A stretch of DNA of 64,000 nt from Vespula vulgaris (Eukaryota; Arthropoda; Insecta; Hymenoptera; Vespidae), in assembly GCF_905475345.1 (NCBI RefSeq), contig NC_066590.1, positions 6,400,001 through 6,464,000 on the forward strand. Reading direction: 5' to 3'. Shown in pieces: positions 51,133 to 61,570 of the stretch. The translations under genes and the position numbers were made by a program. The notes below the pieces were generated by a model. That model worked only from the letters and a program-made list of their open reading frames with translations, was not told the DNA's origin and searched no databases. Every line of letters starts with the position of its first letter. Within the stretch, counting starts at the first letter, position 1.

Positions 51133-51988
51133 TTAAGGATGTTCATCTTTCACTCAAAACGTGTGTAACTTCAGCGACAACTATGGACAAAAAATGAACT
51201 ACAAGTGCAAGCTGAACCTGTCCCACCATGTGCCTGTCGTGTCGGTGTTAAGTTTGATATAAGAGGTTATACTCTTACGTATATATCTCGCATATATATA
51301 ATAATCGGGTTCGATAGGTAATATAGGTAGTGTTACATGTATACTTATATATTATATCATTTTAATATAAGTTCGATGTGTGTTCATGATGTGTTGATAG
51401 TTTGCGCGAAAAACGATCGCGTAAGATGACACATTCTTTCTTCTTTTATTATACATTATCATATTACATATAATAGCAGTAGTAATAGGAATAATATAAA
51501 GTGGAGACTATTCCTATAGAGGAAATAGTGCTTGGAGAAAAATCTCGTAGATATAATGTTTACTTTTACAAAAATATAATATATAATATGTAAGTATATA
51601 TTCTCTACTTATTATTTTTGATAAAATAATCAACATATGTATTGTACTTTATATGCATTTATCATTAAACAAAATTATATCATTGCTGTGTCCGTTTTAA
51701 TATAGTCACTGCGACGTAATTTGTTATATATTCTTTACAAAATCTGTCTTTCTAATATATAAGATATAAAAGGAATTATAAATTTTTATCAAAATTTTAA
51801 CAATATCTCTAGAAACTTAGATTCATCGACACGAATAGTCGCGCACGTATTTTCTTATTTTTGCCATAAAATCATTTGTCCGAGCAAGGTTTTTTAAATT
51901 TTCGTCCTTAAAAAGAGAGTTTATTCATCAAAAGAATTACGCCTGTTTTCATTGTTGGCATAAACTGTTATAAAAACGATAGCCTTAA
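51133..51988. mobile_element. TTAA-bounded dispersed repeat, copy 1
   Basis: Blocks here match the segment at 56581-57423 in the same order. Examples are the left end (TTAA..A.TGTTCATC), the block GGACAAAA.ATGAACTACAAG, a middle block AGTAATA..A.AATATAAAG, and the right part (TTATTCATCAAAA...TTA.GC.TGT.TTCATT). The copy is ~856 bp and diverged, with TTAA at both ends. No transposase frame is seen. The transposon class is uncertain; TTAA (or TA) target preference is suggested by the ends. Confidence 0.5.
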
Positions 51989-52850
51989 TAATCGATTATA
52001 AGAGGTTATGTTAATTTGCGATCAATCGAATTATTACGTTACTATCGATTATTGGATTCTCGCATGTTTTACGATAAATAAATTTTGTTTTAACTTTGAC
52101 AAAATATTATTTGCTTAGCGACATTTTTTTGTAAAAAAGAAATTTATATAGTCGGCATTGTGTTTCATGTTTACTATAAAAAATCTAGACGGTCTTCTTC
52201 GGAATATAAAATACAAGTCTCTCTGGTTTTCATAGTATCTGTATGACCTACTTTTGAAAACGTTTATGATCTTAGTATTGCGAGGAGAATTATTTTTGGA
52301 TGGAGCATGTATGTATATTCTCATCGATCATATGTCATATTCTCTTCGATCAATCGAGCTTAATGAGTTACATATATGCATATGTATGCATCGATACTTG
52401 TTCTTCGTAAATTCGTGTAGAAATTAAATCAGGTTCTTTTTCTTTTTTAGATATCTATTTAAAAACATGAAAGAAAATAATCAATTATTCATAAGAATTT
52501 GAATATCTAATCTATCAGAGTTTAAACTTTGATGTGTAACCACGTTAGTAAATAACCAATTAATCAACATCGTTCTATGAGTCTACAAAAGTTTCATCAA
52601 TTGCAAGGAGGTATGAGTTATAATTTTATCAGTAATTCTTGATTAAACATTACATGCTATGTCGTACAAATTTTGAAATAATCTTTCATTTTAAAGAAAG
52701 CATTTATCGTATATAGAAAAAAGTGCATCAAAAGCAGTGAGCCGTCTATAGTGCAGTACGAGAAAATAATTTCAAAATGAATTCCATTCGATTGGAAATT
52801 GTTTAGCGCGACATCTGTCGTTGGATCTTGATGATCGATGTAACGTTTTC
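51989..52850. other. intergenic stretch before Tdrd3
   Basis: AT-rich and without a supported exon. Its last 60 bases become more GC-rich as the Tdrd3 promoter region begins. Confidence 0.5.
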
Positions 52851-52860
52851 AAGATGGTGG
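52851..52860 (+). promoter_or_regulatory. Tdrd3: YY1/Pho-type motif at probable Tdrd3 start region
   Basis: AAGATGGTGG, one base from the AAGATGGCGG consensus, lies in sense orientation 345 bases upstream of the Tdrd3 start codon inside a locally GC-richer patch. Its ATG opens a 23-codon upstream ORF (52854-52925). Confidence 0.35.
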
Positions 52861-53195
52861 CAGACGAGTTAGATTTTAGTAGGCGCGGTTCTTTCGTTCG
52901 ATCATTCTTTAAAATTGCACAGTAGCAAGACATATAAGGATCGAAGAAAAACATTCTAAAAATATTACTTTGTTGTAATATCTTAACGGAGTATCCAAAA
53001 TTTCTAACTCTGATTTATTGTGTCAGCTGATAAAATGTTTACCTACGTTTCTGCAAATGCATTGCATATATCTCTTACACGAGATATTTTGTAGTCTAGA
53101 TATTTGTACTAAAAGATTTGCAAAAAAATAACGACGAAAGTACAATCCTTTAAATCAAAGAATTTCTTTATGTAAGAAAAGTGACTGTGGCTACT

Positions 53196-56127
53196 ATGGA
53201 AAAGTTAAAAGAGCATGGCTGGTAAGTTGCATAGTTGATTATTACTTTGCTGTCTCAAGGTCTTTTATATATATAAATATTTTGTTGAAGTATCATGTGT
53301 ATATATAAATATGTGATATATATTAGCATTAAAGTAACAGTGCTTTGTGAACCATCGTAAAGTTTAACTAAATATTTATATTAGGTACCTTTCTAACCAT
53401 GGATTTAATCTTGTCAGCGATTCTGGAAATATCAATGACTTAGAGAAAATATTGAGACGTTGTCTAGATGTAAGTTTTTGAAATGAAATCTAACTGATAT
53501 AGTCTACATCAATTCTCTCTCTCTTTTTTTCTTCCCTCTGTAAATCTTTATATCATTATTTTATAGCTTGATCTAAAGGAAATTAGTAGTGGTCAAGGAG
53601 ATATTCATCAAGGAAATATTATATTACAAATACAAAAATTACGTAATGTTGCTGCCCCTAAAGGTAATGAAGAATCTCGTGGTGCACCACGCATGTTAAA
53701 GTTATCTTTAACCGATGGTAAAAATAATTACCAAGCTGTAGAAATTGAACCACTTTCTTCCATAAGGTAACCGATAATGTAAAGGTATTCAAGCCTGAAT
53801 TTAAATGTTATTTAATGAGGCTTGTGTATTCTTTTATAGTTTAAACACACCTCCTGGTACAAAACTATTGCTCAAGTCAGGGAGTATACCCATGTCACAT
53901 GGAATTATCTTATTAAGACCCTCAAACATAAGTCAACTATTAGGAGGAAGAGTGTCAAGTCTTGTAGAGAAATGGGAATTAAATAAAGTAAATAAAAACT
54001 TTTTAATTATATTAATTATATTTATATTTACTTCTAATAAAATATTCATTGATTATGCGTTATAGAAATTAGCACATCACTCAAGGGTAAGATCTGCAGA
54101 GGAAGGTGGTCCTCCACCATGGATACCGTTTGGAAAAAAGATTATCAAAATTTCTGATCGGGACAAAAATTTCAAAGCATTGGTAGAAAAGGATAAAACT
54201 AGTAAAGAAAATGCAGAATTTGAAGCACAACGTAAAGATGCAATAGCTGAGGCTGCTAAGCAAGGTAGCAAAAAAGTTTTTGGTGGTGGAAATAAGCAGG
54301 TTAGTTTTAGAATACAATTCTTTTTCTTACACTAATTTATTTCTTTATTGATTATATTATTATCATTTTATTTCACAGCTATTAGATCATAGTGTACAAA
54401 GGATAGTAGAACAAGGATTTTCCATAGAACAAGCTGAATATGCTTTGCGTGTGAACAGAAATAATGTTGATAAAGCAATCAAAAGTTTACAAAGGACTAA
54501 TAATAAACACAAGTAAATTTTATTCTTTTTATAATAAATAGTTAATTCTTAAGTATTTTATAATTATTTTATATTTATTATAGAGAGTCAAGAGAACCAA
54601 GAGAACCAAGAAGTAAACGTTTTGATAAAAAATCTGAAGAAAGTAAACCAAGCAGTGGAAAGATATCTTTATTTGATTTTCTTGAGGATAAGTTGCCAAT
54701 TCAACCAGAGCCAGTAGAAACTACTCAAAATAATTATGTACAAAATAATGAAAATAACGTTGAACGTCTCGAATCAAAAGCGGATACACATAATACTAGA
54801 GGAGGACGGTATGCGTATTATAGAATGATAAAATAGTTTAGAAAGAAAATTAGATTCTATATTTTCTGTTGCATTATAGATCTCAAAGAGGAGGTCGTGG
54901 GTATCAAGCTCCACCAAGACATAGTGAAGAAAATAAAGCAAATAAAAGATTAAGTAATAATAATAATTCTGTTGCTCCACAATATTCTCAGTACAATGGA
55001 AATAGTAATACTCAACAAAGCAAACCACCAAGATTTCAACGAAATCAGGATACTCATGGTTATTATCATCAAGACAATGCAAATAGAAGTGGTCCTCAAA
55101 AGAGTCATAATGAATATAAAAATTCTCTTCCTCAATCTCATTCTGGTATCGGATACACTGATGATAATGGAGGTTGTCATAAAGGTCAACATGAACAACA
55201 AGGAAAAAATCCTTCTAGTAATAGGAATTATAATCATTATGAATCAGAAACTAGGAATAGACATCTTGCTGACAATTCCTATAATAGACATAATCGAGTA
55301 CAGGAGACAGGGACTAGAATTTATGGAGCTAATATACCTGATAGAAATTATAGAAATCAGTTAAATAAATATCAATTACATGATAATGCGAGTAATAGGG
55401 AAAACATTGGATCTACTGCTCACAAAAATGAAAATCATAATTTGAATAATCAAAGTACTAATGTTCCTGCCAGTACTCCATGGGGATGGCAAATAGGTGA
55501 CAAGTGTATGGCTAAGTATTGGGAAGATAACAGAGTATGTATTTATTTTATTATTTATTTATATTCTTGTCTAACAAAATAACTATTTTTATGCTCTTAT
55601 TATTACAGTATTATAATGCTGAAGTGACTGCCGTATCTGAGAGAACATGCGTTGTACAATTTAAAGGTTTCGAAAATTACGAAGAGGTGCTTCAAGTAGA
55701 TTGTATACCTATAACGGAAGACATTCATATGGTATTGTAGTTGTAATATTGCAATAACTTTACCTATATATTTGAAATATCTTAATATTAATGCATTATT
55801 AAACTAAAATATGTCTTAGGAAAAGAATGATCGGGGAAGGGATCAAAGAGCGAATAATAGACAAACTCGAAATGAGCAAAGTCAAAATAATATTGCGGGT
55901 TAGTGATAGTATTGATTTGAATCAAACTTACTGTACATATACTTAATTAAAATAATTTTTTAGCGGGTATGGAATTCCGTAGAAGTGGCAATGGACCTAG
56001 TTCTGGTAATAAAGGATATAATAAGAAGAGAGGTCCAGTACGTAGTACTCAGCCAATCTATCAGCCACCGGCACAACGAAATCATTATTCCATGCCAACT
56101 AATATACAAAATAATTCTCTACTCTAA
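53196..56127 (+). CDS. Tdrd3: Tudor domain-containing protein 3, complete, eleven exons
   Basis: This adaptor of the TOP3B topoisomerase reads methylarginine marks and links TOP3B to mRNPs and chromatin. Exons are 53196-53221, 53385-53469, 53567-53766, 53840-53987, 54066-54299, 54379-54512, 54584-54808, 54880-55534, 55609-55731, 55820-55898 and 55964-56127. Phases agree, giving 690 residues. The N-terminal DUF1767/OB-fold region (about 4-155) contains LKLSLTDGKNNYQAVEIEPL and PPGTKLLLKSG. A UBA domain spans about 232-270 (VQRIVEQGFSIEQAEYALR). A long Asn/Gln/His-rich disordered region follows (about 352-545). The Tudor domain is at about 553-608 (GDKCMAKYWEDNRYYNAEV). The C-terminal tail RSTQPIYQPPAQRN resembles the conserved vertebrate tail. 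A poly(A) signal follows at 56566. The first coding exon is only 26 nt. Repeat copies lie on both sides of the gene. Confidence 0.93.
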
Positions 56128-56565
56128 TGTGTGTAGTACCAATAATTTTCTTTAGAAAAGTAACGGAAGCTCTACTGAATATTCAGTCATAGTTTTGCTG
56201 CTGGTTCAAGACTGACTCTATGGAGCACCACATACTTTCCATACGTGCAGAGATAAATTCTACATGTGCAAGTCCGTAGATTATTTAAGGGATAATTAAA
56301 TGAATTTTTTGTGTGGCAAATGATTTGTACTCAACGTTAAAATTCAATATGTAATAACTGTATAATTATGATACAAATTGTTTCTTTATGTGGTATGTGA
56401 AGAAAATGGAAGCTAACACTTCAAAAATATATATCGATATTAAAATATTATTCCATATTCCTAATCACATAACACATAATTGAGTTGAGATAATTAATGT
56501 TATCCTTTATATAAAAAAAAAAAAAAAATGGAAATACATCGTCAAAAAAAGTCATAGAAAGGCTG

Positions 56566-56571
56566 AATAAA
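56566..56571 (+). terminator. Tdrd3: Tdrd3 poly(A) signal
   Basis: AATAAA 439 bases past the stop codon, immediately followed by a T-rich downstream element. The repeat copy 2 begins ten bases later, at 56581. Confidence 0.55.
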
Positions 56572-56580
56572 CATTTTTTT

Positions 56581-57423
56581 TTAAAGACTGTTCATCACCT
56601 TTTTCTCGTAGCGCGTGCGACTACAGCGACACGCGTGGACAAAATATGAACTACAAGCGCAATATAGAAACGCTGTCATATCAGTTTATAAGATTGTATA
56701 GGTTGTACCTTTCGCGCGTAACGATCGAGTTAGGTTAGGTTAGAATAGTAGTGCTTGTAGGTTTTGAATTTATAGTTTTTATTCTCTCATATTTATATCC
56801 TTCTTTAATGATAGCGTACCTTTTGCAGTAATCCACGATAAATACGACACAGCACAGGTATGCATTTGTTTTATGATATAAATCGTAAAACGAGTATAAA
56901 ATAATAAATATAATTGATACGAAAATCAGTGAATTTATATATCAAATATTATTTTATATAAGTATAAATGTATTTCTTTTTGTACTTCTCGTCATTACTT
57001 TCATTATTATATTATTATATTATATATCATTACTACGTTAATAATAGTAATAATACAATATAAAGAGAACTACTACAGGAGATACTATTTATATGCTCAC
57101 TGGAGGAGGGTCAGTCCCCGCTTATGGATAGTAGGACTCACAACATCGGAAGCTCCAATCATCATTATTGGACACGACAGTCCCTGTTTTATGGCTTTTT
57201 AGAATTAAGAAAAAAAAAAAACTATTTTTATACATGAATAATTTTCGAACAAACACCATTTTTTGACATGATTTTTACCAAAGCGAATAAAACTTTTTTA
57301 AAAATTCGAGAAAGCCATTTTCTCGCTTAAATCTTCGTCTTTAAAATGGGATCTTATTCATCAAAATCGGTCAAAAATTATGCTTGTATTCATTATGGAA
57401 ACAAATGTGATGAACAGTCTTAA
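56581..57423. mobile_element. TTAA-bounded dispersed repeat, copy 2
   Basis: An ~843-bp segment has inverted ends AGACTGTTCATCAC (56585-56598) and GTGATGAACAGTCT (57407-57420), each next to TTAA. It shares ordered blocks with 51133-51988, including GGACAAAATATGAACTAC. It also carries a TTAGG triplet run (GTTAGGTTAGGTTAG at 56729-56743). No transposase frame is present, so it is a MITE-like, non-autonomous element. The terminal inverted repeat is intact here and degraded in copy 1, suggesting copy 2 is younger. Confidence 0.6.
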
Positions 57424-58097
57424 AGTACGTCTCCGCACAAAACTATTTATTTATTAAATTCAATATGCGTCATATTTCTAAGTAATTCTCTCTCTCTGTC
57501 TTTCTTTCTTTCTTTCTTTCTTTCTTTGTTTCTTTCTTATTTACATATGACTCATATATACGTACATAACTTTTACCTACTACAAAATATAAACATCAAA
57601 CGTTCGGTGGTTTAACCTACCTTTAAGGACGAGAGCACTTTAGTCTATCAGTGTACTTCGTCGTATAAGCATCGTAGTTTTCGTAATAATTATTATTTAA
57701 ATAATATATATATATATAATTAGTAATATTACTTTGTACATTTATATATATTATTTAAATTATTAGATTATTACCATCGGAGACGTACTTTACGAATTAA
57801 TTAAGTATTTTATCGTTAGATAGCGTTGTCGTTCACAAATCTTTAGTTCTGCTTCCTGTGTTATTACTGGCGCTACAATTTCATTCCGTTAAGTTCCTGA
57901 TAACATTCTTCGTAACAAAAATGGTAAGCAACATGGACGAAAAGTATTTAATAGTTGTTAAATCTATGATACGACTCGTTAGCGTTAAAAGATAATGCGA
58001 TATCGTAGTAGACGAAAAATATACGTTTAGTATACTATCGAGGTGTCGTTACGTCGTTATATTGATAAGAAACAAACAAAACCATTTTTTCTACACA
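57424..58097 (+). promoter_or_regulatory. Atg5: Atg5 upstream region with possible 5' UTR intron
   Basis: AT-rich DNA with a TTTC run near 57505-57530. At 57919-57926 an ATG abuts a GTAAGC donor, and a possible acceptor (GATAAG) lies at about 58064-58069, before the Atg5 start at 58098. This suggests, but does not prove, a spliced leader. Confidence 0.3.
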
Positions 58098-59121
58098 ATG
58101 GCGAATGATCGAGAAGTTTTAAGGGAAATTTGGGATGGTAAAATTCCCGTTTGTTTTACGCTCGATACCGAGGAAACGTGCGAATTACAAGGTCCTGATC
58201 CGTTTTATCTTATGGTACCTAAATTAAGTTATTTTCCAGTGTGCACAGAAAAGGTAGTAAAATTTGTTATCTTACCTGCGTTTTTTAAATATTCTCATTT
58301 ACCGATGTTATTGTCAACATTATTTGCGCTATACAGGTGAGAAAACATTTTATAAAACATATAGAAAGCGATAGCAAACAGGATCACGAAATGTGGTTAG
58401 AATTTAATGGAATTCCATTAAAGTGGCACTATCCTATTGGTGTATTATTAGATATATATTCTAATGATATTCAATTACCATGGAATATCGTTGTTCACTT
58501 TGATAAATTCCCAGAAAACGTTTTAATGCATTGTCAGAACAAGTATGTAAATCTTCTTAAAGTAGGATATGTTATTTTTGAAAGTATGTCAATTTGTAAA
58601 AATTGGATTGCAGAGAAGTAGTAGAATCACATTTTCTTGCTTGCGTTAAAGAGGCAGACGTTTTAAAACATAGAGGACAGATTGTATCGGCTATGCAAAA
58701 AAAGGAACATAGCAGTTTATGGAATGGATTAATTACGGACAAATTCGATCAATTTTGGTCTATTAATCGAAGATTAATGGAAGCAGCTAATAGCGAAGAA
58801 GGATTCAAGTATATTCCTTTCCGATGTTACACAAGCGAAGATAAATATATTCAAAAACTTGTTAAACCGGTGAATGAAGAAGGCCAAAGGAAAACATTGA
58901 AGCATTTATTGAACGAAGTATTTCCAGATCAAGAAAATGGTACGTGCAAAGACTATGTTTAATTACTTAAAAGAAAATAACCTCTTAATTAGATTTTATA
59001 TCTCGTAGTTGAAGTGCGTACTCATGGAATTATACCACCACCAGAGACACCATTGCAATGGATGTCAGAACATTTAAGCTATCCTGATAATTTTCTTCAT
59101 TTAGTTGTGACTTCCTCATAA
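58098..59121 (+). CDS. Atg5: autophagy protein 5, complete, four exons
   Basis: Atg5 is the acceptor of the ubiquitin-like protein Atg12. The conjugate, with Atg16, directs Atg8/LC3 lipidation on growing autophagosome membranes. Exons are 58098-58253, 58337-58542, 58614-58939 and 59009-59121. Phases agree, giving 266 residues, near the usual 275. The N-terminus MANDREVLREIWDGKIPVCF aligns with the family start. Further blocks are GIPLKWHYPIGVLLD, LPWNIVVHF, the conjugation region CVKEADVLKH with the acceptor lysine at about K133 (Lys130 in human), LWNGLITDKFDQFW, YIPFRCY, and the C-terminal PLQWMSEHLSYPDNFLH. All expected parts are present with no sign of decay. Confidence 0.96.
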
Positions 59122-59374
59122 CCTACATTGAGGGGATGTGATAAACTTTAATTTTAGTGTTATTATTTAATGTTGCTAGTGATTATTTATGAGAGATTCT
59201 TGTATCATGGATCATCTGTATACAAATTATATTTTATTTTTTATTTATTTTCCAATGATGTCAGATGGCACATTTTGTTTCTTATTATAAGTAATACAAG
59301 TGTACCGCTTTGGTTTTGTACATGTCTGTATAAGAAAAGCAAGGAAAAAATATTTATGGAAATTAGCCGCTAAT

Positions 59375-59380
59375 AATAAA
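59375..59380 (+). terminator. Atg5: Atg5 poly(A) signal
   Basis: AATAAA 254 bases downstream of the Atg5 stop codon. The convergent gene's own candidate signals lie 150-200 bases further on, so the two transcripts need not overlap. Confidence 0.5.
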
Positions 59381-59605
59381 ATAGATTTTAATATGGATCA
59401 ACTGCTCCTGTCGATTAAATCGATCGTGTTTCGAGTATAAAAATGTCCGTGCATTATGTAATACGTAAAATTGTTTGTAAATAATTTAAAAAATGTTTGA
59501 CATTGAAATTTGAAAAACTGAATATATATTAATTTATTATGTACGTATAAAGGAAGTGTCATATAATATTTACGAATATATTTATTGAATTATTTTTAAC
59601 ATGAT

Positions 59606-59992
59606 TTAAGCTATAGTACAATTCTCATGAGGCTTACGATACATTCTCAATATCCGCAACGGCAAGGGATCATTTACGTCCGAAACTTCGAGAGGTCTAC
59701 GTATTATTACCGGTTGATTTCCATAATTGCTATACTCCATAGTCCTACGACTTGGTCCAAAACTCAAATAGTTCACCTCTTTCTTGTTCTGTTGTTCCTG
59801 TAATAAAAAGTAAAGGTAAGCAGCTAGAATTCGTTTATTTAGTATCGAAATAATGTAAGATACGAAATGACTCATCACGCCAAGCTTATGAATTACTTTA
59901 AATATAACTAATGCCGTATCCTGATATCTTTTCCGTATATCCTCTTTCGTCAATACAAGATCGTGTTCAGGTGGTTCATATCGTGTAGTCAT
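59606..59992 (-). CDS. small conserved-looking unknown protein, two exons
   Basis: I do not recognise this protein. Reading without splicing gives 128 residues. A likely 81-nt intron (59878-59798, GTGATG donor, a pyrimidine-rich acceptor ending TTTTTATTACAG) would give exons 59992-59879 and 59797-59606 and a 101-residue product. The N-terminal part is charged (LTKEDIRKRYQDTALVIFKV). The C-terminal part carries NYLSFGPSRRTMEY and PLPLRILRMYRKPHENC. The segment that would be removed is hydrophobic (HFVSYIISIL... AAYLYFLL) and typical of an AT-rich intron. Because 81 is a multiple of three, retention would keep the frame and add a membrane-like helix. The gene is convergent with Atg5 and has AATAAA on its strand at 59586-59581. 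Confidence 0.6.
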   Translation of the reverse strand: MTTRYEPPEHDLVLTKEDIRKRYQDTALVIFKVIHKLGVMSHFVSYIISILNKRILAAYLYFLLQEQQNKKEVNYLSFGPSRRTMEYSNYGNQPVIIRRPLEVSDVNDPLPLRILRMYRKPHENCTIA

Positions 59993-60407
59993 TTACGATC
60001 TTCGAATGTACTGTCTTTGTATATCGTTATTTGTATATCGTATCCATTAACTATACGATTTTAATTCCAGATGTTAATCGTAGAACGATAGATACCCTTT
60101 GATTTTTCTTTTGCGAACTGAAAAAAGATTGTTAAAAGATTTTATAAGAAAACTAATCGAAATATTATTAGTTTCGATAGCCATATCTTTTGATCGATGT
60201 ATCCAGAAGAAAAGGATTAAAGTGAAGAAGAAACGAACGGAAGAGAGAAGAAAAAGGGTAGAAAGAAGTTAAGAAAGGCACGAGCATAGGATAAAAATAT
60301 ATACGTACAACTTCGCGTTGCCTTTCGCAACGACAGAAACGAGACAAACGACGCTTTTTCTACTATACCGAGGGAAGGATCACGATGCGTGCCTTTGTCT
60401 CCATCTT

Positions 60408-60440
<33 letters not shown>

Positions 60441-60528
60441 ATCTCTCTATCTCTGTCGTTATGCGCCTTCAAGAACGCGTGTTCTCGCTTGTCCCTATCT
60501 CTTTGAGTGCAAGTGCGCTTTATAATTA

Positions 60529-60540
60529 GCCGCCATCGTG
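60529..60540 (-). promoter_or_regulatory. YY1/Pho-type motif, probable promoter of the small gene
   Basis: The minus strand reads CACGATGGCGGC in the sense direction of the small gene, 540 bases upstream of its start codon. It matches the GATGGCGGC core often found just inside insect housekeeping transcripts. Confidence 0.3.
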
Positions 60541-61254
60541 AAAATGACTCTCGAGAGCGGCAGGAGCGTTCGCTGAAGGTTTTCCCAGTCAAATTGCTGC
60601 TCGAATGTGACGGTCGTTTTGATGTCACGACTTAAATTATTCCACTCTAATCGCGGTTCTTCCTCGGCTATCCTTTGGTATGTATTCGCTTGGTTGCGTT
60701 ACTTTTTGTCGACTTTTTCAAGGAAAAATTGAGAAAAACGACTTTTCTTCCTTTCCTTTTTTTTTCTTTTTTTCTTTTTTTCTTTTCTAGATTTTACAGA
60801 AATTAAGAGATTAAGAGAGAAGGAGAGACAAAGAGAAAGAGTATAGTTTGCGCGGTAACAATATGTAGAAACGTCTCGGAAATTAACAACGAATTGCTTT
60901 TATTTCGAGATTTTTTATTTTTTCTTTTTTTCTTACCCGTAGAAAGAAGGATCGACTCGAAGAAGACTAGAAGAATAATTACAGGAGAGCGGATCTTTCG
61001 TTGTACTACCGATCACCCCTCGCTTTGCTGCGAACAAAATCAGTCACGTTACTTGAGCTTTGGAATCGAGCCAGGAAACATTTTGTATATCCCTTTCGAA
61101 TTTCCGCTAGACAAACAACATTTCTAGATTTATCAGGAAGACTTTCTTTTCTTTTTATATTTAATTCTTTTTTTTTCTATTTGATAGGTAGAGTATCCTC
61201 CCTCCTACCGTCTCCATAGCCAAGGTGATTTTGTAATCGACAAAAAAGAAATCT

Positions 61255-61570
61255 TTGAATAGTGAAAAAGAATCCAGAAATAATTCTAATTTCTTTCATT
61301 GAATTTGATTTTTTATTATGATTATATTTCGCGAGACTCGTCATTAGGAGTTCGTTCGATCTTATGGAATATTTTTCTACGCGCCGTTACATCCTTTCTA
61401 ACTGCATTGAAAAAATGAAAAAAGGGTCGCGAAAGGATTCTATACATTTCTTCGAGCGAATAGGATTTTCTTATTAATTATATTCTCTCCGTGACTCGTC
61501 ATTGAGAGTTCGCTCGATCCTATGGAATATTTTTCTACGTGCCAGTGCACCCTTCCTAATTGCATTGCAC
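61255..61570. repeat. 158-bp diverged tandem duplication
   Basis: Two adjacent copies meet at about 61412/61413. The best-matched part is GACTCGTCATT..GAGTTCG.TCGATC.TATGGAATATTTTTCTACG.GCC (61334-61385 and 61492-61543), followed by TGCATTG in both. Confidence 0.75.
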
